This document shows positions 15,888 through 23,649 of a stretch of 64,000 nucleotides of DNA, piece by piece (position 1 is the first letter of the stretch; each line of letters starts with the position of its first letter). Location of the stretch: the NCBI GenBank assembly GCA_035547915.1, contig DASZTS010000096.1, forward strand, positions 83,047-147,046, given 5' to 3'. Made by a program: the position numbers and the translations under genes. Source of the stretch: DASSFG01 sp035547915. GTDB taxonomy: Bacteria; Planctomycetota; Planctomycetia; Pirellulales; JAICIG01. Below the pieces are notes generated by a model, which was not told where the DNA came from, searched no databases, and worked only from the letters and a program-made list of their open reading frames with translations.

Positions 15888-17092
15888 CTACGGCCACCAG
15901 AAGGCCGCATGGTACTTGTCCCACCACGGGACACCCGGTTTGGCCTGCGCCTGGATCGCTGGTGCGTTCGCGATCAATGCCTGGCCCGGCGTCTGCCACG
16001 TGGTGGACGGCTTCTGTAATTTTGGTGACTGCTGGCCTGTGTTCGCGGCCGGGCTGAGATCGAGATAGGGCAATCCGTGTCCGTTCGGAAGCTGCCAGAT
16101 TGAGACCGCATTGAACTGCTGATTGGAGACGTTCCCCAACGTCAACTGGCAGCCGTACATTTCTCGCGTCAAGCCGGCGGCAGGTTGCCAAGAAAACCAG
16201 GCAAGGTGAAAGCTTTGCACGACGCAATCACGCACAAATCGCTGCGCGCTCTGGTTGCCGATTCTGTTTCCGTTATCCTCGAGTGACCACCTTTCTGGTG
16301 GCCATTTATTGGGTACGCAAGACAGCGGCGTCCAGCACATGAACGGAACTTCGGCTCCCTTCAGTGACGAGAGCGTCTTCGCAGGCTGACCAGTTGAGTC
16401 GCCAATCTTGAACGGATCGACGAAAACCAGATCGGGCTTTCCTTTGACCCCGTTCGACCAAAGCGCTGGGGCAAGTTTGTACGAATCGCCCTGGACGATC
16501 ATCACGAAGTCGTGTTGCGTGTTCGCGACTGCCGCGTCCCACCACTGCCGCAGGAACCCAGCGACGTGGGCCGTATCGCTGCCGGTCCCGACGAGTACGG
16601 CCTTCGCCCCTGGCCTTGAAAATACTTGAGCAGTTCTTGAGCTGGGTCGGTTTCCAACTCGAACAAGGTCATCCGAACGCGCTTGTGCTTCTCTTTCAAG
16701 AGGTGAAAGACCTGACCCGCAGAGCCGAGATACGTTCGCTTGTCCGGGAAGCGCACATGCACATTCTGTTTATCGTGATACGCGACGTTGGCAAAAACGG
16801 TGAGGAGGTTCGGTGCGTTTGCTCGGTGCTGATCAAGATCCCGAATTCCGGCTGCCCACGTGCCTGGCTTCGGGCTCGGCGGTTTGCCCGTCATCGGCGG
16901 ATCGCCCATCAGGGAGTAATACGGATATCCGGTATGGGTCTCGACGTACCAGAAATCGTCTTTGCCGTTCGAGTGGTGCTCAACCACTTTGTGCAAAGGC
17001 GAATGCTTCATCACGTCGCCTTCATTGCCTGCGTTCGCTTTCTGATTTGGCACGGGGGCTCCCAGAGGTTCGCCACGGAACTGAACTTTCAT
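15888..17092 (-). pseudogene. RlmJ-like methyltransferase-fold gene, split by a single-base frameshift near 16615
   Basis: Two reverse frames join into one protein of about 400 residues. The first frame (17092 down to about 16615) has NEGDVMKHSPLHKVV, FWYVETHTGYPYY, YLGSAGQVFHLL and MTLFELETDPAQELLKYF. The second frame (from about 16615 to 15888) continues AKAVLVGTGSDTAHV ... MIVQGDSYKLAPALW and DLVFVDPFKIGD. The order and wording match RlmJ-type 23S rRNA adenine methyltransferases, but the catalytic motif is D-P-F-K instead of D-P-P-Y. The reading must shift by -1 (one base lost) in the GGGG run of the reverse strand. It could be a pseudogene, a sequencing error or programmed slippage. It lies downstream of the HEPN pair on the same strand. 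Confidence 0.6.
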
Positions 17093-17189
17093 GCGCCTGC
17101 GACCGCCCTAAACATTGCAATACGGCGGCGCGAACCGCGGTACCGTTGAATGCGTAGCTTGCGCGTCAGCCTGCCATTGCCGGTCGGAC

Positions 17190-17963
17190 TCAATACCCGG
17201 CCTGGGCAATGGTCGCCGCCGAGCAGCCCACCCCGACGAGGAACTCGCGGAATCCAGAGTTGATGTGCGCGTCGCAGCGGTTGACCAGGAATTCGACGTC
17301 CTGGATGACTTTCAGCACCGTGCCGCCCCTTTCGAGCGGCTGCGGCGACATCCGCGGGCGGTCGCAGTTATGGATGCAGTCGTGCCGCCGCTGGAAGATC
17401 GTGCGGAACCGCTCTTCGAACTGGTCGATTGCAGCCTCCCGCGCCGTGTGTTTGTCCTGCGGGGTCTTGGCGAGATAGTCCGCCTGCGAGATGCCAAAGA
17501 GCCGGATCTTCGCGTCCGGCTGGGACATCCAGGCGTCGAGTTGGTCGCGGAAGAACTTCTGCCCCTTGCGGAAGAACTTGTTGAAGAGATCCTGAACGGC
17601 TTTCAGGCTGATGACGTTTTCCCGCTCCATCATCTTCCGAGCGGCCATCCGCCACCGCCAGTTCTCGTTGTCGTACTCTTCGAGGATGGCGCGAAGGGGG
17701 AACTTGACCTCGTAGACCCACTCAGGAAGCATGATCGCCGGCTGCCGGCTCTTCGAACTGGCCGTCGCGGCGATGATGTCCGTGTAGGCGTCGCAGAAGT
17801 ACGCGTCGAGTGCGCCGACCGCGAACATCCAAGCGGTCCGGAGCAGGTCGGAACGGAGCAGCTTCTCGGCGGGTGTCGCGTGCGGGAGCGCATCCGCGTG
17901 GGCCAGGATCGCCCTCGCCCGCGCGATGTCTTCCGTGAAGTGCTGAAGGGCGGTGGTGGGCAT
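17190..17963 (-). CDS. HEPN-domain protein (RiboL-PSP-HEPN-like), putative RNase toxin
   Basis: 257 residues from ATG 17963; the longer frame upstream is an antisense overlap with the partner gene. Helical throughout. The HEPN catalytic-type motif is RRHDCIHNCDR near residue 205 (R-x4-H), and LDAYFCDAYTDII near residue 45 matches the first conserved helix of MAE_28990/RiboL-PSP type HEPN proteins. HEPN proteins of this class are usually metal-independent RNases in toxin-antitoxin or abortive-infection systems. The gene starts 37 bases after a small upstream gene on the same strand. Activity is inferred. Confidence 0.7.
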   Translation of the reverse strand: MPTTALQHFTEDIARARAILAHADALPHATPAEKLLRSDLLRTAWMFAVGALDAYFCDAYTDIIAATASSKSRQPAIMLPEWVYEVKFPLRAILEEYDNENWRWRMAARKMMERENVISLKAVQDLFNKFFRKGQKFFRDQLDAWMSQPDAKIRLFGISQADYLAKTPQDKHTAREAAIDQFEERFRTIFQRRHDCIHNCDRPRMSPQPLERGGTVLKVIQDVEFLVNRCDAHINSGFREFLVGVGCSAATIAQAGY

Positions 17964-18000
17964 GGCGGACTCCGAAGATGCTTCACCAGTGAGCCCGTCG

Positions 18001-18291
18001 TCAGTCCGCCTCGGCGTAGCCGAGCGCTTCCTCGTTGTAGTGGATCTTCTTGTCTTCCTCGTCGTACCAGACGTTCCGGTCTGCGGGGAAAACGACATTC
18101 CAGAGGTCGACGAGTTCCTCCGCCTCGAGCCCGCTTCGGACATGCTGTGCCAGGTCGGCCGCGGACGGCGCCGCCGTCGCGGGCTTCTCCGGAAAGAGTT
18201 CCGTGTAGATTTCCGCGAGGGCGGTCGGCTTCGCCTTCTCGACGACCTTCGCTAGCCGCTCGGCGGCCTCATTGGTTGATAACGCCGGCAT
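18001..18291 (-). CDS. Small acidic protein upstream of the HEPN gene
   Basis: 96 residues from ATG 18291. Composed of short helices (EAAERLAKVVEKAKPTALAEIY), an Ala/Pro linker, and an acidic C-terminal part (VWYDEEDKKIHYNEEA). No known fold is recognised. Its size, acidity and position 37 bases before a HEPN gene make it a candidate antitoxin or regulatory subunit. Confidence 0.65.
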   Translation of the reverse strand: MPALSTNEAAERLAKVVEKAKPTALAEIYTELFPEKPATAAPSAADLAQHVRSGLEAEELVDLWNVVFPADRNVWYDEEDKKIHYNEEALGYAEAD

Positions 18292-18510
18292 GTTTTGCCT
18301 CTGCATCGAAGGTGTTAGGACACCAGTCTCTGAGTGCATTGTACCTTTCGCTATGCGTGCCGCCAATTTGATCTGAACCGACTATCGTCAAGCTGACGCC
18401 GCACCGTGGCTTCCCAGCCGCAGATGCCAGCGATAAAAAGTTCAATAGCCGTCCAGTCGCCCCGATTTACATTGCGGTGACATCGCATTCACGTTGCAGT
18501 TGCGTTGGTG

Positions 18511-19089
18511 TTACTCCAAGAGCCGTACCAACGCGTTGCCAATTGCCCGGACCTCCTTGCGCGAAGCACCGGACTGCGCTTCGATTGCCATGCCCCAGTA
18601 AACCGAGAGAACCAGCCTGGAAACCGCCGATACGTCCAGGGGTGGCGAAGAGAACTCGTTCTTCGCCGAGACGGCCCGCAACCGGTTTCTCAACCGGAGT
18701 CTCAGTTCTTCACGTTGATCGGCAAATACCTTCCGAAACGGCACGCCACCGGTCACAGGCAACGCGCTATTCATGATCAGGCAGCCTGGCACATGCCCCG
18801 GCTCAGTGAAAAGCGTCGCAATCCCGTCCATCAAGGCGCGGATGATCTCCACCGGTTTGGACTTGGCCAGTGCTTCATCAATGACCTTGGCTTGAGCAGT
18901 TGAGTACCGATGTACGATTCGGCGGAAAAGTTCTTCTTTGCTTTGAAACGCCGAATAGAAACTGGGCGGCGAAATCCCCATCGCATTCGTTAAGTCTGTG
19001 AGGGATGTCGCGTCATAGCCCTTTCGCCAGAACAGCTCCGTGGCGGCATCTAACGCATGATCTACATTGAACTCCCTCGGCCTTCCCAT
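18511..19089 (-). CDS. TetR/AcrR family transcriptional regulator
   Basis: 192 residues. The N-terminal helix-turn-helix is canonical: ALDAATELFWRKGYDATSLTDLT followed by GISPPSFYSAFQSKEELF. The C-terminal ligand domain includes GCLIMNSAL, typical of the TetR_C subgroup of AcrR-like repressors. ATG 19089 has GAGAG upstream. A palindromic operator lies upstream of the neighbouring yciI-like gene (19730-19769), so this protein probably represses that transcript and perhaps its own. Confidence 0.92.
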   Translation of the reverse strand: MGRPREFNVDHALDAATELFWRKGYDATSLTDLTNAMGISPPSFYSAFQSKEELFRRIVHRYSTAQAKVIDEALAKSKPVEIIRALMDGIATLFTEPGHVPGCLIMNSALPVTGGVPFRKVFADQREELRLRLRNRLRAVSAKNEFSSPPLDVSAVSRLVLSVYWGMAIEAQSGASRKEVRAIGNALVRLLE

Positions 19090-19122
19090 TTGTCTCTCGA
19101 TTTACCACCTATGATCTCGCTG

Positions 19123-19223
19123 AGAGCGGCTGACAAAATCTAATTGCTGGAGCGCCGCGAGTGAAAAATCGGCCGTGAAACGCCGATTTTTGTGGAGCTC
19201 GACAGGGTTTTGTCGGTTGCTCT
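19123..19223 (+). repeat. Repeat A, full length
   Basis: 101 bp between the TetR and YciI genes. Ends AGAGCGGCTGACAAAA and GGTTTTGTCGGTTGCTCT; central hairpin AAAATCGGC ... GCCGATTTTT. Flanks CTGAG and CTTAG. Confidence 0.9.
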
Positions 19224-19288
19224 TAGATGTCTGCCTGGCTGTCGAAGGGCTTCGAACTCTTTTGGAATCTTTCATTGATTTGCTTTTG

Positions 19289-19606
19289 TCAATCGGCGTG
19301 AGCGGCATCTTTTCCAAACCAGGAATTTAGGACTGTGGCGTTCTGTGCCGGTTCGAATTCGACAATCCGACTAAAACGCATCTTTCCAGCGGACACAAAC
19401 GGTTCGTCGGCCAGAAGACGGTCCAGCGCTTCGCGATTCTTCGCCCTTGCGACGAGAAATCCGCCATGTGGAGGAATCTGCGGCCCCGAAAACAGAAAAT
19501 CCCCCCGGTCATAACCTCGCTGAAGAAATGCGTGATGCGCCTCGACCAGATGAGCAAGTTCGTCGAAGGCGACGAGGTGTTCGCCTTCCAACAGATAGAA
19601 TTTCAC
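19289..19606 (-). CDS. YciI-like family protein
   Basis: 105 residues from GTG 19606, which has AAGGAG 7 bases upstream. A longer frame to 19639 would borrow its first residues from repeat A. The fold is ferredoxin-like: KFYLLEGEHL, HLVEAHHAFLQRGYDRGDFLFSGPQIP and FSRIVEF. YciI-like proteins are small dimers, some with dehalogenase or muconolactone-isomerase-like roles; the substrate is unknown. The transcript likely starts at the TetR operator, with a repeat A copy in its leader. Confidence 0.85.
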   Translation of the reverse strand: MKFYLLEGEHLVAFDELAHLVEAHHAFLQRGYDRGDFLFSGPQIPPHGGFLVARAKNREALDRLLADEPFVSAGKMRFSRIVEFEPAQNATVLNSWFGKDAAHAD

Positions 19607-19625
19607 GTGATTCTCCTTAAGCTTA

Positions 19626-19725
19626 AGAGCGGCTGACAAAACCTGGAAGCCGGAGCGCGGTGGGTCAAAAATCGGCTGTGAAACGCCGATTTTTCGAAGC
19701 TCGATCCGGTTTTGTCGGTTGCTCT
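19626..19725 (+). repeat. Repeat A, full length, in the yciI-like leader
   Basis: 100 bp wedged between the operator (19730-19769) and the GTG start at 19606. Flanks CTTAAG and CTTAAA. Its central hairpin plus T-tract could attenuate the transcript. Confidence 0.9.
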
Positions 19726-19729
19726 TAAA

Positions 19730-19769
19730 CGTTGATAATAATGTAGTGATCGTTACATAATTGTCAACG
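19730..19769. promoter_or_regulatory. Palindromic operator, probable TetR site
   Basis: Long interrupted palindrome: outer arms CGTTGA and TCAACG, inner TGTAGTGATCGTTACA with TGTA/TACA arms around GATC. Size and symmetry fit a TetR dimer or dimer pair. The regulator gene is 640 bases away on the same strand. Confidence 0.7.
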
Positions 19770-19919
19770 TGAATTCTTTGAGATTGAAAGCGCAGGGGGG
19801 TGTCGAAGGGCTTTCTTATTTGCAGGACGAGAATTACGACTGGCAGATCACGTTCAAACGTCCGGGTGTCTGCGGCCGGTTAAAAGCAGCCAGCGTGGGC
19901 GGAATCAAAAGCAGCCATT

Positions 19920-20210
19920 CTACGTGCAGCGCAGTGCGCAGTTGGTTTCCAAAAATCCCCGCAGCGCTCCGCACGGGCCCCGCGTCGACCAGCTTGCGGC
20001 GCGTTGCCAGCGCAGTGCGCAGTTGGTTTCCAAAATTCCCGCAGCGCTCCGCACCCCGACCGCGCTGCCCCTGGCGGCGAGACAGGCGACGACTCGGCCG
20101 AGAAACACGTTGTAGAACTCGCCGGCGCCGATCTGTCGGTATGACATCGCTTCGACTTCGACGACCATGCGGCGAATCTGTCGCTTCGCCCGTTCAATTC
20201 TGTCATCCAT
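19920..20210 (-). CDS. Hypothetical small protein with an internal 27-residue duplication
   Basis: 96 residues. The first 50 residues (MDDRIERAKRQIRRMVVEVEAM, then YRQIGAGEFYNVFLGR) look like a real charged helical protein. The last 40 contain two copies of an L-E-T-N-C-A-L-R segment encoded by direct DNA repeats 81 bp apart. It starts 43 bases after the membrane protein gene 20253-21263, with GAAGAG as ribosome site, so an operon is likely. Function unknown. The duplicated tail may be a recent expansion. Confidence 0.5.
   Translation of the reverse strand: MDDRIERAKRQIRRMVVEVEAMSYRQIGAGEFYNVFLGRVVACLAARGSAVGVRSAAGILETNCALRWQRAASWSTRGPCGALRGFLETNCALRCT
19929..20054. repeat. Direct repeat, two copies of about 45 bp, period 81 bp
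   Basis: Copies at 19929-19974 and 20010-20054, both starting GCGCAGTGCGCAGTTGGTTT and ending CGCAGCGCTCCGCAC, with one base length difference. They fall in the 3' part of the small ORF at 19920-20210. Confidence 0.85.
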
Positions 20211-20252
20211 TTGAGCGCTCTTCTTGTTCGGGCAACCGGCCGTACTTGGGAA

Positions 20253-21263
20253 TCAGGCCGACCCGCCGATGCGGCGTCGCCAGACCAAGCGATACCCGGT
20301 GGCGGAGAACACGAGCAGAAGACCGGCCAAGAAGGGTTCGGCGAGCAGGGTCCAGCCCAGCCACCAGTCGCCGCCAAAGGGTAACCAATATGCCGTGCCG
20401 CCCTTCGCGATGCGGCTCTCAAGGTACCACAGAAATGCGCCGGCCGATGCAGCGATGGCAAGAGCGATCACGGTCGTGACGATGCCGCGGCCGGCGCCCA
20501 GAACCATCCACATCGCCACCAAGGCCACGATCGCCAGGACCGTTCCCGCGATGATCAGTTGCATCCACTCTCGCAGGCCGTATTGACCGGGAGCGTACAT
20601 GCCTACCTGTCGCGCGACCGACACGATGATCGCTGCCGCGACGGTCCAGACCAACATGTGCCCGATCGTGAACTGCAACGCGGCGCCGTCGGAACGGGTG
20701 TCGGGGCCGTTGTCGATGCGATACCCCAGCACTCGCATCAGTCCGCAGATACCCACCACACCGATCGCTTGCACCAAGGCCACGGTGAGCCACGCCGCGG
20801 TGGAATAGCGCCGCTCCGCGTTGATCTGTAGCAGGAATTGCAGGGCGGGAGCGGCGGCTAGGGCCGCGCCGGCCAGACGCCGGCGCCATTCCAGGCTGCC
20901 CAGAATTCCCCAGATGATCGCCAACGACACCTGGCTGGCATAGAAGCCGACGACCAGGAGTTCCGACCTCACGCCGTAGTCTGAGTGAGACACCACCGAA
21001 GTCGAATACAACAACAGGTCGACACGGAGGGTCAACCAGCCGAGCAACAGGAGCCGCCAATTCCAATTCGGCAGCCAACGGCCCGCCGCATAACTGACGG
21101 CACTTGCTTGCACGAGGAACAGCGCCAAGACGCCGAATGTCATCTCGCCGGACCAATGTGACGAGCCCGCCATCGACAGAACCGCGGAGTCGACGGCGCC
21201 GACCACCAACGGCAGGAACGCGCAGACGAGCAGGAGGCGCAGTTGTGTCGGAGGCAACGCCAT
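20253..21263 (-). CDS. Hypothetical polytopic membrane protein
   Basis: 336 residues with about ten hydrophobic segments spread over the length and short, mostly basic loops (WRRRLAG, YRLVWRRRIGG at the C-terminus). No transporter or enzyme motif is recognised. It is followed after 43 bases by the small 19920-20210 gene. Function unknown. Confidence 0.7.
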   Translation of the reverse strand: MALPPTQLRLLLVCAFLPLVVGAVDSAVLSMAGSSHWSGEMTFGVLALFLVQASAVSYAAGRWLPNWNWRLLLLGWLTLRVDLLLYSTSVVSHSDYGVRSELLVVGFYASQVSLAIIWGILGSLEWRRRLAGAALAAAPALQFLLQINAERRYSTAAWLTVALVQAIGVVGICGLMRVLGYRIDNGPDTRSDGAALQFTIGHMLVWTVAAAIIVSVARQVGMYAPGQYGLREWMQLIIAGTVLAIVALVAMWMVLGAGRGIVTTVIALAIAASAGAFLWYLESRIAKGGTAYWLPFGGDWWLGWTLLAEPFLAGLLLVFSATGYRLVWRRRIGGSA

Positions 21264-21561
21264 CGGCGCAGTATAACCGGTCCCGCGGCATTCCCGTACG
21301 AGACAGACGTGGGGCTAACGCCGATCACGGCGAGGATCGCCCCGGTCGGATCCGCGGTTCGCCTCCCGAGCGATGCGCCAGACCCGGCGCGATCAATGTA
21401 CATTGCCCCCCGTCGTCGTCGCCACCGAGTGGGAGCCATCACGCAACGCGGTGAGACGTCGCGTCAATGTCGATGCAGCAGCCCGCCGAGTTCAGGGACT
21501 CGGGAAGGACCCGTCCGAAAACCAGCAAGGAGGCGGGATGCCTTCTCTACAGAGAGAGTTC

Positions 21562-21600
21562 TAATAAAAAAGCCGCCCCAGGACGCCAAGGGGGCGGCTC
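21562..21600 (-). terminator. Rho-independent terminator (minus strand)
   Basis: Reverse strand reads AGCCGCCCC ... GGGGCGGCT followed by TTTTTTATTAG: 9-bp stem and U-tract. No coding gene ends near it, so the RNA it terminates is unexplained. Confidence 0.75.
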
Positions 21601-21862
21601 GTACGCGGCGTACCATCGATTGCCCTCCGCCGCGACAGAGAAAGACTAGGTCACCGTTCGATCTGGTCAATCGGGCGCACATCCGAGGCGATGATTGGTT
21701 CCCGCAAGACCAGCACCCGTCGCGCCGATAGCCGTACCGCATCGCCGGGTGGAGTGCGCCACGTGTAAAGCGCTGCGGCGCAAAGCCCCACGGCGCCAAA
21801 GCTTCCACAACCGGCAGCGTTCCCGCGAGGCCCTTACCTCGACGCGCGGCATCGACTTTGCA

Positions 21863-21888
21863 AGATAGGGGAAAGCCTATCTTTTTAT
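21863..21888 (+). terminator. Terminator-like hairpin in the iron-permease leader
   Basis: GATAGG-GGAAAG-CCTATC followed by TTTTTATT, ending 18 bases before the TTG start of the downstream gene. The position suggests attenuation or the end of a short upstream RNA. Confidence 0.6.
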
Positions 21889-21905
21889 TGCTTTGTGAGG
21901 TTCAC

Positions 21906-22292
21906 TTGAACGACGTCTTCCGCCGTCTCGCCAAATCGACCGCCATGATCGTGGGAATGCCTTGGACCTTTGTGACGGCCATGGCCGTAATCGCGGTCTG
22001 GGCGGCACTCGGGCCGATCTTCCACTACTCCGACACCTGGCAGCTCGTCATCAACACGGGCACGTCGATCATGACGTTTCTGATGGTATTTCTGATCCAG
22101 AACACACAGAACCGCGACGCGACGGCCATCCACCTCAAGCTCGACGAACTGCTCCGCGCCGTCGCCGACGCCCGCAACGGCATGATCGAGCTCGAGAACA
22201 TGTCCGACGAACAACTCGCCACCCTGCGGGAAGAATTCCAACGCCTCTGTAGCGAACGCGCCGTCAAGCCCTTCGGATCCGACGCCGCCTGA
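21906..22292 (+). CDS. Low-affinity iron permease family protein
   Basis: 128 residues from TTG 21906 (GAGG 5 bases upstream; no ATG available). Two membrane segments near residues 15-37 and 45-65. The stretch FHYSDTWQLVINTGTSIMTFL followed by VFLIQNTQNRDATAIHLKLDEL is the core signature of the Iron_permease (PF04120) family. The C-terminal part is a charged helix. Bacterial members have no proven iron transport role. The terminator-like hairpin just upstream suggests leader control. Confidence 0.85.
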   Translation: MNDVFRRLAKSTAMIVGMPWTFVTAMAVIAVWAALGPIFHYSDTWQLVINTGTSIMTFLMVFLIQNTQNRDATAIHLKLDELLRAVADARNGMIELENMSDEQLATLREEFQRLCSERAVKPFGSDAA

Positions 22293-22679
22293 CATTCCGG
22301 ACTGTACCCATAGCCGCTCTGCCGTCAGGGCAGTCGGTTATCCGGGTTATTTCCGCGAACAGGGTCCTCGGTTTCGGGGGGGCGGAGATTTCATCGGCCC
22401 AGGATCGAAAATCTATCCCCGCTTGGCGAAACGGGTCAATCTCAATCGCCGGCGGTTGGGAGCAACGCGAGTCGACGAACGCGCGCGACGCCGCATCCAC
22501 GTAGAAGCGACGTCTCGTCGCTTTCATACAGGCCGGACAATATGACCCATCGGAAGGCGGCGGCGTATAAGCATCGCGCTCGCTTGGTGGCACACTCTGC
22601 GGGCACCGGAGGGCGTGGCGTGACGCATCGCTTCCTGGCTCGGGCTCGCTGATATGCCCGTTAACATCGCCGGGTTCGG
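22293..22679. other. Intergenic region between convergent genes
   Basis: No convincing gene. A minus-strand frame contains a locally protein-like patch with a C-x-x-C (YCPACMKATRRRFYVD) but no usable start; it may be the remains of a gene. Confidence 0.35.
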
Positions 22680-23060
22680 CTAGCCGCGGCATTCTTTGGC
22701 GCAAGCACGGCACTGTTTGGCGCACGCGAGACAAGCGTCGTCCGTGTGCTTCTCGCATTCCTTGGCGCAGTTCTCACAGGCGGCGGCACAGGCCTCGGCG
22801 ATGATCTTGCGGGCCGGTCCCTGGCGGGCGTCGATCTTCGCACACGCCTCGCAAATGTCGGCGCAGTCGAGACACGCCTGAATGCAGGGCTTGCGTCCCT
22901 CTTCGTCCAGGCACGACATGACGCATTCCAAGCACGCCTTGCGACAGTCGGTGCATCGGACGCAACAGTTGTCGGCCTTGTTGTCCTTCCCCCATGTCGT
23001 GACGGCGGCGGAGAATGGCAACGCCGACAGGGCGACCAGCAACAGAACTCGTCGGGTCAT
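22680..23060 (-). CDS. csp: Exported four-helix-bundle copper-binding protein (Csp/DUF326-like)
   Basis: 126 residues. Signal peptide 1-20. The mature part holds more than 20 cysteines in C-x-x-C, C-x3-C and C-x6-C spacing (NCCVRCTDCRKACLECVMSC opens it), the DUF326 / copper storage protein pattern in which Cys lines the core of a four-helix bundle and binds many Cu(I) ions. The signal peptide places it outside the cytoplasm. ATG 23060 overlaps the arsR stop (ATGA), so the two are translationally coupled. Confidence 0.88.
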   Translation of the reverse strand: MTRRVLLLVALSALPFSAAVTTWGKDNKADNCCVRCTDCRKACLECVMSCLDEEGRKPCIQACLDCADICEACAKIDARQGPARKIIAEACAAACENCAKECEKHTDDACLACAKQCRACAKECRG

Positions 23061-23440
23061 GGGACTCGCTCCTTTCGCTTAGCGGTTTCTTCGATCAGAC
23101 ACAGACCACGCTCCAATAAGACGATGACGCACCCGTCGAGGATGCGGTAATAGATGTTGTTCCCTTCCCGCCGCGTGCCCACGATGCCCTTGTCCGAGAG
23201 CCGTTGGAGCTGGTTCGAGACGGCCTGCGGCTTCATCTCCAGCGCGTCGGCGAGGTCTGTCACGCAGATCTCGCCCTGCCGGGCGATCGCGTGCAGCAGC
23301 CGCAGCCGCGTATCGTTGGCCAGCACGCCGAAGAGCGACTCCAACGACAACGCTTGTTCGCTGCTGATCGGTGCCCGCTCCCGCAGTGACGCCTTGGGCG
23401 GGCAGGAGCGAACCGATTTACCCTTCGCAGCGGCGGTCAT
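23057..23440 (-). CDS. ArsR/SmtB family metal-responsive repressor
   Basis: 127 residues from ATG 23440 (AAGGAA 8 bases upstream). The frame to 23473 would put the start inside the operator. Winged helix-turn-helix: LFGVLANDTRLRLLHAI, ICVTDLADALEMKPQAVSNQL, GTRREGNNIYYRI. A Cys pair in the C-terminal helix region (DGCVIVLLERGLC) and another in the N-terminal tail (R-S-C) could bind metal. Coupling to csp suggests copper or a similar thiophilic metal as inducer. Inducer identity is inferred. Confidence 0.9.
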   Translation of the reverse strand: MTAAAKGKSVRSCPPKASLRERAPISSEQALSLESLFGVLANDTRLRLLHAIARQGEICVTDLADALEMKPQAVSNQLQRLSDKGIVGTRREGNNIYYRILDGCVIVLLERGLCLIEETAKRKERVP

Positions 23441-23466
23441 TTGGTGTATTCCTTTTTTGCTACACT

Positions 23467-23487
23467 TATACACTATTTCGTGTAATA
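23467..23487. promoter_or_regulatory. ArsR-type operator
   Basis: TACAC-TATTTC-GTGTA inverted repeat (23469-23484) within an AT-rich 21 bp, 27 bases upstream of the arsR start. Spacing of 6 between 5-bp arms is usual for ArsR/SmtB sites. Confidence 0.7.
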
Positions 23488-23649
23488 GGGTCTGTCAAGG
23501 GATGCCGTGCCACACAGCCCGGACGTGGCGTGAGGTCGTCGTGGCGTAACCTTTGAACACCGGCGGAACACCATGGCTACTATGCGGCCGACGACAAAGT
23601 TCGTAGGGTGGACATTGCTCACGTAGCCCAACTCGTGGTTCCTCGCCCG

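Larger units (their letters stand above)
21264..21905. other. 640-bp region without a clear gene, two terminator-like hairpins
   Basis: No convincing coding frame on either strand. The left hairpin (21571-21600) terminates minus-strand RNA and the right hairpin (about 21863-21885) would terminate plus-strand RNA. The 260 bases between them may hold an untranslated RNA or the leader of the iron-permease-family gene. Confidence 0.45.

Noticed and set aside
17115..18371. 418-codon plus-strand ORF
   Set aside because: Antisense to the HEPN pair; no start context and Arg-rich.
19769..20479. 236-codon plus-strand ORF next to the TetR operator
   Set aside because: Arg/Ser/Pro-rich, overlaps direct repeats and the 3' part of the membrane protein gene; the operator is better explained as serving the minus strand.
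21464..21808. 114-codon minus-strand ORF through the 21562 terminator
   Set aside because: It reads through a clear terminator hairpin and lacks protein-like composition.
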